A stretch of DNA of 64,000 bases from JAPHTQ01 sp050288165 (GCA_050288165.1 JBNKDG010000005.1:62001-126000), one strand, 5' to 3'; numbered from the stretch's first letter, positions 52,209 to 59,625 are shown. Translations and numbers: made by a program. Notes: generated from the letters alone by a model not told the origin.

Positions 52209-53147
52209 ATGTCTGTTTATACAGTGGTCGAGCGGGATGAACTGGAGGACTTTCTCCGTAACTATCCCCTTGGCGATCTCATCGACTACCAGGGCATCAG
52301 CGCTGGCATTGAGAACACCAACTACTTCGTCACTACCAGTGAAAAGAAGCTGGTCCTCACCCTGTTTGAACAGCACACCGCCGAGGAACTGGGTTATTTC
52401 CTCGACCTGATGGCCTTCCTCGCCGAACACGATATCCCCAGCGCCCACCCCATCGCCGACAACGATGGCCACTACCTGCGCGTACTTAACGGCAAACCGG
52501 CAGCGCTGGTGATGCGCCTGACCGGTGGCGATGTGAAACAGCCGAACGTGGCACAATGTGCGGCACTGGGTAAAAACCTCGGCAAGCTGCATGTGGCGGG
52601 GCAATCGTTCACGGGCCAGCGTAATAACGACCGCGGCCCCCACTGGTGGCACACCACCCGCGATGCGGTGATCGAAAAGCTCGACGCCGACGAGCGAGAA
52701 ATGCTTGATGCAGAGCTGGCCTTCCAGCGTTCGCACCGCTTCGACACCTTGCCGCGTGGCGTGATCCACGCTGACCTGTTCCGCGACAACGCCCTGTTCG
52801 AGGGCGATACCCTCACCGGCATTATCGACTTCTACTACGCCTGCAACGATGTGCTGCTCTACGATGTGGCGGTCACCCTCAATGACTGGTGTAGTAATGG
52901 CGGCGGCAGTCTCGACATGGCAAAGTCGCAGGCAATGCTCGATGCCTACAAACAGGTACGCCCCTTCAGCGCCGAAGAGATCGAGGCCTGGCCGGTGATG
53001 TTGCGCGCCGGGGCACTGCGCTTCTGGCTCTCACGCCTGCAGGATCACCACTTCCCCCGTGAAGGTGAGCTGACCCACATCAAGGATCCCGACGTCTTCC
53101 GTGACATCCTGCTGGCAAGAATAAAGCAGCCGATCCCGTCGCTTTAA
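52209..53147 (+). CDS. thrB: Homoserine kinase (ThrB, aminoglycoside phosphotransferase-like family)
   Basis: Phosphorylates homoserine in threonine biosynthesis. The 312-residue protein belongs to the protein-kinase-like ThrB type, not the GHMP type. Motifs: ISAGIENTNYFV near 30, the catalytic loop GVIHADLFRDNALFEG near 184 and the metal-binding Asp in IIDFYYACNDV. No thrA or thrC lies adjacent, as is usual for this type. Confidence 0.93.
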   Translation: MSVYTVVERDELEDFLRNYPLGDLIDYQGISAGIENTNYFVTTSEKKLVLTLFEQHTAEELGYFLDLMAFLAEHDIPSAHPIADNDGHYLRVLNGKPAALVMRLTGGDVKQPNVAQCAALGKNLGKLHVAGQSFTGQRNNDRGPHWWHTTRDAVIEKLDADEREMLDAELAFQRSHRFDTLPRGVIHADLFRDNALFEGDTLTGIIDFYYACNDVLLYDVAVTLNDWCSNGGGSLDMAKSQAMLDAYKQVRPFSAEEIEAWPVMLRAGALRFWLSRLQDHHFPREGELTHIKDPDVFRDILLARIKQPIPSL

Positions 53148-53214
53148 TCTCCCCTGGGCAAGTCCAAATCACGACCTGCTGATATAACCCCTTGTCAGAT
53201 ATGGAAATTGATTG

Positions 53215-53249
53215 TTATCCACAATTCCTGTGGATAACTTTGTGGATGT
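53215..53249. promoter_or_regulatory. Cluster of DnaA boxes
   Basis: Two perfect DnaA boxes in opposite orientation, TTATCCACA (53215-53223) and its reverse complement (53229-53237), with a third, 7-of-9 match at 53241-53249. They fall in the intergenic region between thrB and the TRAP genes. An AT-rich stretch with a 16-base palindrome follows at 53336. Possible roles: DnaA titration, DnaA-regulated transcription, or origin-like. Confidence 0.7.
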
Positions 53250-53335
53250 TTTGCGTAGAACCGTGCCAAATCCGCATGGCAGCAGCAAAAGTCATAAATT
53301 GGTCATCTTCTGCTCAATCCTTGTTTTTCTAATAA

Positions 53336-53420
53336 AATCATATATATGATTGTTCTCTAATACAGTTTAGGGTGTGAGCGAATGCACACTTGACAGGCTC
53401 CTATCACTCATGCCCTGTCA
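53336..53420. promoter_or_regulatory. AT-rich palindrome and TGACAGG inverted repeat upstream of dctQ
   Basis: AATCATATATATGATT (53336-53351) is a perfect 16-base palindrome. TGACAGG (53391-53397) and CCTGTCA (53414-53420) form an inverted repeat with a 16-base spacer, and TTGACA (53390-53395) is a perfect -35 with no convincing -10 at 17 bases. One of these may control the TRAP genes. Confidence 0.4.
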
Positions 53421-53555
53421 TTGTGCATAAATCCGCTGCCTGATTGCGGAATACCTGACCTGTGTCAAGTAATCCATTCGGCGAACCTTGGCTTGCCCGG
53501 CACCAACCCTCTCCCTAGAATAGGGACTTCCCTCATCAAACAGACACTTACCCGC

Positions 53556-54101
53556 GTGGAACGACTGGCCCGCCTTGCCCGGCGACTCGATCAACTCAGT
53601 GAATGGACCGGCCGCGGCATCGCCTGGCTCACCCTCGGCATGGTGCTGGTCACCTTCGCCGTGGTGGTGCTGCGTTACCTGTTCAACATCGGCTGGATCG
53701 CCATGCAGGAGTCGGTCACCTACATGCACGCGCTGGTGTTCATGCTCGGCGCCGCCTACACCCTGCGCCACGACGGCCACGTCCGGGTCGACATCTTCTA
53801 CCAGAAGTTCAGCCCACGCGGCCGCGCCTGGGTCGACCTGCTCGGCACGTTGCTGCTACTCATCCCGGTTACCGTGTTCATCACCTGGATCAGCTGGGAA
53901 TACGTCGCCTCTTCCTGGGAACTGCGCGAAGGCTCGCGTGAGACCGGCGGCCTGCCGTGGGTCTATCTGTTGAAAACCGCCATCCCACTGATGGCGATCC
54001 TGATGCTGTTGCAGGGTTTGTCACTGGGCCTGCGTTCGCTGCTGGTACTGCTGGGGCATGAAGAGGATGCCCCGTCCCATGACCCGAGCACTGAGGTGTA
54101 G
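53556..54101 (+). CDS. TRAP transporter small permease DctQ
   Basis: Four-helix small membrane subunit of a tripartite ATP-independent periplasmic transporter. The likely start is GTG at 53556 (VERLARLARRLDQ), giving 181 residues; no clear ribosome-binding site decides it. Helices near 18-40, 47-67, 88-112 and 130-155; conserved ALVFMLGAAYTLRHDGHVRVDIFY read in parts. It precedes DctM by two bases. Confidence 0.88.
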   Translation: MERLARLARRLDQLSEWTGRGIAWLTLGMVLVTFAVVVLRYLFNIGWIAMQESVTYMHALVFMLGAAYTLRHDGHVRVDIFYQKFSPRGRAWVDLLGTLLLLIPVTVFITWISWEYVASSWELREGSRETGGLPWVYLLKTAIPLMAILMLLQGLSLGLRSLLVLLGHEEDAPSHDPSTEV

Positions 54102-54103
54102 CC

Positions 54104-55492
54104 ATGGGCGCAGAAACAATGGCCATCCTCATGTTCCTCACCATCTGTGGTGTGCTGCTGCTCGGCTTCCCGGTCGCCTTCACCCTCGGTGGCACCGCAC
54201 TGGCCTTCGCCGCCCTGGGCTCACAACTGGGCCTGTTCGACGGCGCCTTCCTCGAAGCACTGCCCAACCGCCTCTACGGCATCATGACCAACGAAACCCT
54301 GATCGCCGTGCCGCTGTTTGTCTTCATGGGGGTGATGCTGGAACGGTCGAAAGTGGCGGAGCAACTGCTCGACACCATGGCCGCGCTGTTCGGGCCGATG
54401 CGTGGCGGGCTGGGGATATCCGTCACCCTGGTCGGCATGCTGCTCGCCGCCAGTACCGGCATCGTCGGCGCCACCGTGGTCACCATGGGCCTGCTCTCCC
54501 TGCCGACCATGATCAAACGCTGCTACAGCCCGGCGCTCGCCTGCGGCACCATCTGCGCCTCCGGCACATTGGGACAGATCATTCCACCGTCGATTATTTT
54601 GATCCTGCTCGGCGACGTCCTCGCCTCTGCCTATCAACAGGCGCAACTCGATATGGGGATCTGGTCGCCGGAGACCGTTTCCGTCGGCGACCTCTTCGCT
54701 GGCGCACTCATCCCCGGCCTGATGCTGGTGCTCTTCTACATCATCTATCTGTTGTTTGTTGCATGGCTGAAACCGGACGCCTGCCCGGTACCGCCGGTGG
54801 AAGAGCGCGGTGCCTATAACCGCGAACTGATGGTACGAGCCGTCAAAGTATTGCTACCGCCGCTGGGATTGATCCTCGCGGTACTCGGTTCGATCCTCGC
54901 CGGGATGGCGACACCGACAGAAGCCGCGTCGGTCGGCGCCATTGGCGCGATCCTGTTGGCGATCTCACAGGATCAATTCAACGAGAAAACGCTTAACGAC
55001 GTTATGCGCTCCACCACGCAGATCACCGCGATGGTGTTTTTGATTTTTATCGGCGCGTCGCTTTTCTCACTGGTGTTCCGTGGCTTCGGCGGCGACGAAA
55101 TGGTGAAGGCACTGCTCACCGATCTGCCCGGTGGTGTGTTCGGTGCGATGCTGGTGGTGATGCTGGTGATGTTCCTGCTCGGCTTCATTCTCGACTTTAT
55201 CGAGATCACTTTTGTGGTGGTGCCGATCGTCGCACCGATTTTGTTGCAGATGGATATCAGTCCGGTATGGCTCGGTGTCATGATCGCCATCAACCTGCAA
55301 ACCTCGTTCCTTACCCCGCCATTCGGTTTTGCACTGTTCTACCTGCGCGGCGTGGCACCACCGGAAGTGACGACGATACAAATCTACAAAGGCGTGATTC
55401 CCTTCATCCTCATTCAACTGCTGGCACTGGTGGCGCTGTCACTGTGGCCGGAACTGGCGACGTGGTTGCCGGGAGTGGTGTACGGGGAGTAA
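54104..55492 (+). CDS. TRAP transporter large permease DctM
   Basis: Twelve-helix large subunit, 462 residues, with conserved blocks TNETLIAVPLFVFMGVMLE, ASTGIVGATVVTMGLLSLP, SGTLGQIIPPSIILILLG and LDFIEITFVVVPI. It is part of an importer for an organic acid or related solute. No substrate-binding DctP gene is found beside the pair; upstream lies thrB and downstream the integron integrase. Its stop codon is directly followed by the stop of intI on the opposite strand, with no base between. Confidence 0.93.
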   Translation: MGAETMAILMFLTICGVLLLGFPVAFTLGGTALAFAALGSQLGLFDGAFLEALPNRLYGIMTNETLIAVPLFVFMGVMLERSKVAEQLLDTMAALFGPMRGGLGISVTLVGMLLAASTGIVGATVVTMGLLSLPTMIKRCYSPALACGTICASGTLGQIIPPSIILILLGDVLASAYQQAQLDMGIWSPETVSVGDLFAGALIPGLMLVLFYIIYLLFVAWLKPDACPVPPVEERGAYNRELMVRAVKVLLPPLGLILAVLGSILAGMATPTEAASVGAIGAILLAISQDQFNEKTLNDVMRSTTQITAMVFLIFIGASLFSLVFRGFGGDEMVKALLTDLPGGVFGAMLVVMLVMFLLGFILDFIEITFVVVPIVAPILLQMDISPVWLGVMIAINLQTSFLTPPFGFALFYLRGVAPPEVTTIQIYKGVIPFILIQLLALVALSLWPELATWLPGVVYGE

Positions 55493-56461
55493 TCAGGTAT
55501 CCAGCGGACTGCGCACCGCATTACCTCCGCGATTCAATACATGGGTGTAGATTTGCGTGGTCTTGACGTCCTTGTGACCCAATAATTCCTGCACGGTACG
55601 GATGTCATAGCCATTCTCCAGCAAATGCGTGGCAAAGGAGTGACGCAAACTATGGCTGGTAGCCGGTTTATTGATACCGGCACGACGCACTGCACCCTTT
55701 ATCGCACGCTGAAACGCCTTTTCGCCCAGGTGGTGTCGACGAATAACCCCGCTACGTGGATCGTTAGCTGGCTCTGCCGCAGGAAACATATACTGCCAAG
55801 CTAACTCCCGGCCTGCGTTGGGATACTTGCGCTCCAGAGCGTAGGGCAGATAGACTGGCCCGACACCACTCTTGAGATCTTGCTCATGGAAGACCTGCAC
55901 TCTGGCAATCTGGCTCTGCAAAGGCTCCACCAGAGAACGCGGCAACATGGTGCGTCGGTCCTTACCCCCTTTACCTTCCCGAACCACCACTTCCAGTCTC
56001 GCGAAATCGACATCCTTGACTCGCAATCTGATCGCCTCCATCAGCCGCAAACCCGATCCATAGAGGAGCGACGCGATTATGTGATGGACGCCATCAAGTT
56101 GAGCCAGCAACCTCATTACCTCATCCGGTGTCAGCACCACCGGAAGGCGGGAAGGTTTCTTTGCTCTGGTCACCCCATCAAGCCAGGGCAGTTCAATCTC
56201 AAGCACCTCCTTGTACAAAAACAGGATGGCAGCAAGCGCCTGATTTTGCGTAGAGGGCGCCACATTACCCTTAACAGCAAGGTGTGTAAGAAATGCCTCG
56301 ACCTCAGGGGCGCCCATCTCTTTGGGATGGCGTATTCCATGAAAGCGGATAAATCGACGAATCCAGTCCGTGTAGGATTTTTCAGTACGAATACTGTAAT
56401 GCTTGACCCGGCAGCGATGACGAACCTGATCAAGAAGACGCGGCTTGGCGGACTGTTCCAT
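55493..56461 (-). CDS. intI: Integron integrase
   Basis: Site-specific tyrosine recombinase of integrons, 322 residues. All catalytic residues are present: Arg139 (YGSGLRLMEA), His270 and Arg273 (TSHSLRHSFATH), His296 (LLGHKD) and Tyr305 (TQIYTHV). The residues between about 195 and 245, with LGEKAFQRAIKGAVRRAGI after it, match the extra domain typical of IntI as opposed to phage integrases. GGAGG lies upstream of the ATG. It is divergent from the cassette array, and the region at 56462-56604 is the candidate attI. Confidence 0.95.
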   Translation of the reverse strand: MEQSAKPRLLDQVRHRCRVKHYSIRTEKSYTDWIRRFIRFHGIRHPKEMGAPEVEAFLTHLAVKGNVAPSTQNQALAAILFLYKEVLEIELPWLDGVTRAKKPSRLPVVLTPDEVMRLLAQLDGVHHIIASLLYGSGLRLMEAIRLRVKDVDFARLEVVVREGKGGKDRRTMLPRSLVEPLQSQIARVQVFHEQDLKSGVGPVYLPYALERKYPNAGRELAWQYMFPAAEPANDPRSGVIRRHHLGEKAFQRAIKGAVRRAGINKPATSHSLRHSFATHLLENGYDIRTVQELLGHKDVKTTQIYTHVLNRGGNAVRSPLDT

Positions 56462-56604
56462 AGTCCCTTTTCCTCCCTGAATTATCGTCCCGTTTGTTCA
56501 GAACGGGCACATGAAAATCAACATGTTAAGTCGGAAACGGAATTTTATTGGACAAAAGTGTCCTATTGCAACTGGACACTTTTGACGTCGAATTATAGTT
56601 AGAG
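56462..56604 (+). other. Candidate attI site and intI/cassette promoter region
   Basis: Between intI and the first cassette. The core GTTAGAG (56598-56604) is the recombination point; its reverse complement CTCTAAC opens attC1, as expected for an inserted cassette. Also present: a perfect 11-base inverted repeat CAAAAGTGTCC/GGACACTTTTG (56553-56563, 56574-56584) and a smaller CCCGTT/AACGGG hairpin (56489-56507). A cassette promoter Pc could not be identified with confidence. Confidence 0.7.
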
Positions 56605-56607
56605 CTT

Positions 56608-57042
56608 ATGAAGATGATGGAGAGAGTAAGGCACAAAGGAATGTTTTTAGGCCTATTTATTGGCCCACTAGTTTCGTCTGAATATATGGCTCTCCTTCAT
56701 TATCATAGTGGCAGGCCTGACTTAAGTTTTATGGAGTATTTTCCATACTCACCCCTACTAGCGTTAACTTATTACATGGTCATGCTCCCAATTGCGCTTT
56801 TAGCAGGTGTTCCTGGGTACTTTGTAATGACACGTATGGGTATTTTTAATGGGGTCGCAGTATCACTCTATGGTGCATTAGTTGGGTGCGCATTAGCATT
56901 AGTGACAACAAGCCACAATATTGAGGCTTACGCAGTAATGGGGAGTGGTGGGTTCTTTTCTGCACTAGTTGCATGGTTAATAATTCAAAATCGCTCTAAC
57001 ACGGCGCTCAAGCGGGACCGCGCTACCCGCGCGGCCCCTTAG
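56608..57042 (+). CDS. Cassette 1: small four-helix membrane protein
   Basis: A 144-residue protein with about four hydrophobic helices (MFLGLFIGPLVSSEYMALL, LLALTYYMVMLPIALLAG, VAVSLYGALVGCALALV, GGFFSALVAWLIIQ). The tail SNTALKRDRATRAAP is encoded by the attC site, and the stop TAG lies inside it. No family recognised. Base composition is more AT-rich than the host genes, as expected for a mobile cassette. Confidence 0.75.
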   Translation: MKMMERVRHKGMFLGLFIGPLVSSEYMALLHYHSGRPDLSFMEYFPYSPLLALTYYMVMLPIALLAGVPGYFVMTRMGIFNGVAVSLYGALVGCALALVTTSHNIEAYAVMGSGGFFSALVAWLIIQNRSNTALKRDRATRAAP

Positions 57043-57055
57043 CTGAGCGTTATGC
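56994..57055 (+). repeat. attC1 (cassette recombination site)
   Basis: R'' core CTCTAAC (56994-57000), the perfect reverse complement of the cassette start core GTTAGAG, and R' core GTTATGC (57049-57055). The inner arms CGCTCA/TGAGCG pair. Length 62 bases. It contains the last codons of cassette 1. Confidence 0.9.
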
Positions 57056-57065
57056 GTAAAAGCAC

Positions 57066-57452
57066 ATGAATCAAGTATCAGAGTATGTAGAAAAATTGAA
57101 GGTCTTTATTCCGGAGTTTCCCGACTACTGGTCCTCGGAAGATGCTGCTTTCAATTTCGGCGAAGACTCAACAGTTCATGGCGTATTCAGCGATTTCAGC
57201 ACTTTGGTAGTAGAAAGGCTTGAAGCCGGTACTCTCTCAAATGGGGAGCAGCTATTTTCATTTATAGAGTCAGTCGTGGCCGAAGGCGGCGATCCGGCAA
57301 ATGCCGCATGTACTTGCTTCCTAGAAAATATATTAAATCGTATTCCAGGCCCAATAGATCCAAATGGTTTTGTTCCTTATTTGGGGCCAAAATCAAAAGA
57401 GTTTTGTCGCGGCTGGGATGAATTTACTGGGGTTAAAACAAGTGGCCTCTAA
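57066..57452 (+). CDS. Cassette 2: small acidic cytosolic protein
   Basis: A 128-residue soluble protein, MNQVSEYVEKLKVFIPEF onward, mostly helical and acidic, with a conserved-looking end KSKEFCRGWDEFTGVKTSG. It is reminiscent of the small DUF7674-like or immunity-type proteins common in cassettes, but this is a weak impression. Function not assigned. Confidence 0.7.
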   Translation: MNQVSEYVEKLKVFIPEFPDYWSSEDAAFNFGEDSTVHGVFSDFSTLVVERLEAGTLSNGEQLFSFIESVVAEGGDPANAACTCFLENILNRIPGPIDPNGFVPYLGPKSKEFCRGWDEFTGVKTSGL

Positions 57453-57458
57453 CAATAC

Positions 57459-57539
57459 GCATAACAAGGCGCTGTTGTCGCAGCCTTCGGCTGCTGGGAC
57501 GGCCCACTGCGTGGTCCGCCCCAAAGCTTGGCGTTAGGC
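57459..57539 (+). repeat. attC2 (cassette recombination site)
   Basis: R'' core GCATAAC (57459-57465) is the perfect reverse complement of the cassette 2 start core GTTATGC; R' core GTTAGGC (57533-57539). Between them lies a long stem region including CAGCCTTCGGCTG. Length 81 bases. Confidence 0.92.
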
Positions 57540-57549
57540 GCATAAAATT

Positions 57550-58074
57550 ATGGTGGCACGCTTTTTAATAATTGCATTAATTTTTACCATGCCGTTTGCG
57601 GCAGTTGCACAAAATGATTTAACGCCATCCTCAGTTATGGCCGAAATTCAGGAGTCAGGTGCAAATGCTACGGTCTCTCGGCTATATGAAGATAATTCAT
57701 TATGGTCTGAGTTATTGAAGAACATTGGAAATGGCAAGCCTGCTTGGCTCAAGGTTGCGTCAGTTCTTCGTGGTGGCTCAGATGCCGGTGCTAATGAGCA
57801 GTTAGTTCTCGCGGTTGGTGAGGCACTAGAACATAATCCAGAGGCAGTGTTGAAAATTACTGTTTCGGTAATGGGTATTGGGGTATGCGGTGGCCCAGAT
57901 GTAGATGATTCGCGCTACGATTCTTATGCTTTATCAATTGCGGCAATTGAACGCCGTAAAGCCATGTTGGCTAAGGTGTTACGCTCCGACCTTGAGTCAC
58001 TCCGTGGGCAATGCATGCAAGAATTAGAGTCCGCAAAAAAGGGCATAGGGCAATTCTATGGTGTGCAGAAATAA
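57550..58074 (+). CDS. Cassette 3: exported protein of unknown function
   Basis: A 174-residue protein with a signal peptide ending near AVAQN (MVARFLIIALIFTMPFAAVA). The mature part is helical, with two cysteines (GVCGG and RGQCMQ) that could form a disulfide. No family recognised. Confidence 0.7.
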   Translation: MVARFLIIALIFTMPFAAVAQNDLTPSSVMAEIQESGANATVSRLYEDNSLWSELLKNIGNGKPAWLKVASVLRGGSDAGANEQLVLAVGEALEHNPEAVLKITVSVMGIGVCGGPDVDDSRYDSYALSIAAIERRKAMLAKVLRSDLESLRGQCMQELESAKKGIGQFYGVQK

Positions 58075-58079
58075 AGCGC

Positions 58080-58149
58080 GCCTAACCAGGCGCTCCACCC
58101 GACCAAAAACCGCTACGCGGTTTTCGTCGTGTGAGCTTGGTCGTTAGCT
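58080..58149 (+). repeat. attC3 (cassette recombination site)
   Basis: R'' core GCCTAAC (58080-58086) is the perfect reverse complement of the cassette 3 start core GTTAGGC; R' core GTTAGCT (58143-58149). The inner stem includes AAAACCGCTACGCGGTTTT. Length 70 bases. Confidence 0.92.
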
Positions 58150-58166
58150 CTCAGAGCCTTCCCATT

Positions 58167-58739
58167 ATGCCTGGCCCCGTTTTTGTCCTCATCGCCATCC
58201 TGGTCCTCTTCTCGCCCACAGCATGGGCAGCCAAAACCATCGAAGTGATGACCAGCCTGGACGATGTGTTCCAGGTGACCGAAACTGACGAATGGAATGT
58301 CAGGCTGGAGAGAGAATTACAACTCAGATTCGCCGACGTTCGGGTAGATGACAAGCAAGGCTACCCGTTTAGTCTCATGCTGTATTTCAAGGCTGACACT
58401 CCCGATCTTGCTCAATTCGACACCCCGGAAAAGATGGAACGTTCTGTCCGTACCAGTTCCGAGAAGTATCTGCCTGGTATCGTCGAAGAGACCATCACAA
58501 TTCAAAAAGTTCCTATGTTCTCTACCTACGGCTTCTATACAGTCCTTACCGATGCAGACGTCGCAAACAAGCCCAAACCAGGTCCGAGAGAATTCAAATA
58601 CCTTACGCGGGGAATGGTTCGGCTCTCGAAGAACTCTGCACTTGGCTTCAGCCTCATCAGCAACGACATTGACTCCACCGACTACCGAAAGCTCCTCGAC
58701 TATGTATACAGCTTCGTCAAAGCCGGCCCCAAGCGCTAA
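58167..58739 (+). CDS. Cassette 4: exported protein of unknown function
   Basis: From the ATG at 58167, a 190-residue protein with a hydrophobic leader ending near SPTAWAA. Body mixed alpha/beta with many charged residues (LERELQLRFADVRVDDKQG; RSVRTSSEKYLPGIVEE). The stop codon lies in the degenerate attC core. A longer GTG frame would start in attC3 and is not preferred. No family recognised. Confidence 0.65.
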   Translation: MPGPVFVLIAILVLFSPTAWAAKTIEVMTSLDDVFQVTETDEWNVRLERELQLRFADVRVDDKQGYPFSLMLYFKADTPDLAQFDTPEKMERSVRTSSEKYLPGIVEETITIQKVPMFSTYGFYTVLTDADVANKPKPGPREFKYLTRGMVRLSKNSALGFSLISNDIDSTDYRKLLDYVYSFVKAGPKR

Positions 58740-58807
58740 CCTCTCGTACCAGGGAGCCAGATCAAATACTTTCTCGGTCAGTCTAGAGTGACGCATTCAC
58801 TCTAGAC
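58734..58807 (+). repeat. Degenerate attC remnant and end-of-array hairpin
   Basis: CGCTAAC (58734-58740) matches the expected inverse core AGCTAAC of cassette 4 at 6 of 7 positions, but no GTTRRRY partner follows. Instead there is a perfect 10-base-pair hairpin GTCTAGAGTG...CACTCTAGAC (58781-58807). This marks the end of the array. Confidence 0.6.
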
Positions 58808-58905
58808 CCCTTCATCTTCGTAATACCCCTCACATAACTATTCCTTATAGTTTCCATGCTATTCACATGGTTATCCTGTGACTATTCATTCTCAGGGGTA
58901 TCTTC

Positions 58906-59307
58906 ATGCGTCTCGCTGTTGCCAGCCGTGATGGCAAAACCGTTTCTGGACATATTGGCAAATGTGCCGAGTGGATCGTTTACGCCGCGACAAAGTCCGC
59001 TGATGGCTCTGCGTTTACTGTTTCTGAGATTGAGCGGGTTACTCTGCCCAAAGAGCTGGTGTTTCATTACTACAAGGACGATGCACCTCATCCACTGGGT
59101 ACCTGCATCGCCATTATCGGTGCCAGTGCCGGTGAGAGCTTTGTCAGCAAGATGTCTCGCCGTGGTATTGAAGCTGTGCTGACTGCTGAATCGGATCCCC
59201 ATACGGCCGTGGTCGACTATCTGCAGCATCGGTTGCCACCCGCCAAACCAAGGCCGATTGGTGGTCTGTTGTGCAAAATCCGTGATGCGCTTTCCTTCGG
59301 CAAGTAA
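58906..59307 (+). CDS. NifX/NifB-domain (dinitrogenase FeMo-cofactor biosynthesis) protein
   Basis: A 133-residue protein of the NifX/NafY/NifB-C family, which binds nitrogenase cofactor precursors. The N-terminus MRLAVASRDGKTVSGHIGKC matches the domain, as do LGTCIAIIGASAGESFV and RRGIEAVLTAESDP. A short C-terminal extension follows. It precedes cowN by 24 bases. Together they suggest nitrogen fixation capability. Confidence 0.85.
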   Translation: MRLAVASRDGKTVSGHIGKCAEWIVYAATKSADGSAFTVSEIERVTLPKELVFHYYKDDAPHPLGTCIAIIGASAGESFVSKMSRRGIEAVLTAESDPHTAVVDYLQHRLPPAKPRPIGGLLCKIRDALSFGK

Positions 59308-59331
59308 CTGGCTACTCATTCTGTCCACCAA

Positions 59332-59625
59332 ATGAATTCTGACAACGCCCCAAAATCCGACCGCTATATCAGCTTCGAGGGTATCGACTGTGACGGTAAT
59401 GCCTCGCGTCTGATGGAGCTGATCGACCAGCAGTTGGCTTTGCCTGGGCGTAACAATGTTTTCTGGGAATACTTCAACAGGAAGCGGGCTGGTGAAACAG
59501 GGCCACAGATGGATGACCTCTACCTGATTCATGCCAATATCAATCAAATCCGCGATTTCTTTGAGAACTGGCAGGATGAGGATGCGCTGTCTCTACTGGA
59601 ACAGATTGAAGAGGAGTGCTGCTAA
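59332..59625 (+). CDS. cowN: N2-fixation sustaining protein CowN
   Basis: A 97-residue protein matching CowN, which protects Mo-nitrogenase from inhibition by CO. The N-terminal block DRYISFEGIDCDGNASRLME and later LIHANINQIRDFFENW are distinctive, and the length fits. The ATG lies 24 bases after the NifX-like gene. Found in diazotrophs. Confidence 0.9.
   Translation: MNSDNAPKSDRYISFEGIDCDGNASRLMELIDQQLALPGRNNVFWEYFNRKRAGETGPQMDDLYLIHANINQIRDFFENWQDEDALSLLEQIEEECC

Noticed and set aside
53148..53420. Chromosomal replication origin
   Set aside because: Only three DnaA boxes, and neither dnaA, gyrB, rpmH nor gidA/mioC lies nearby. Kept as a DnaA-box cluster only.
56553..56584. Insertion-sequence terminal repeat next to attI
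   Set aside because: The arms are only 10 bases apart with no transposase or target duplication, so it is a local palindrome and not an element.
58131..58166. Upstream GTG start for the cassette 4 gene
   Set aside because: It would begin inside attC3 and push the hydrophobic leader away from the N-terminus; the ATG at 58167 fits better.
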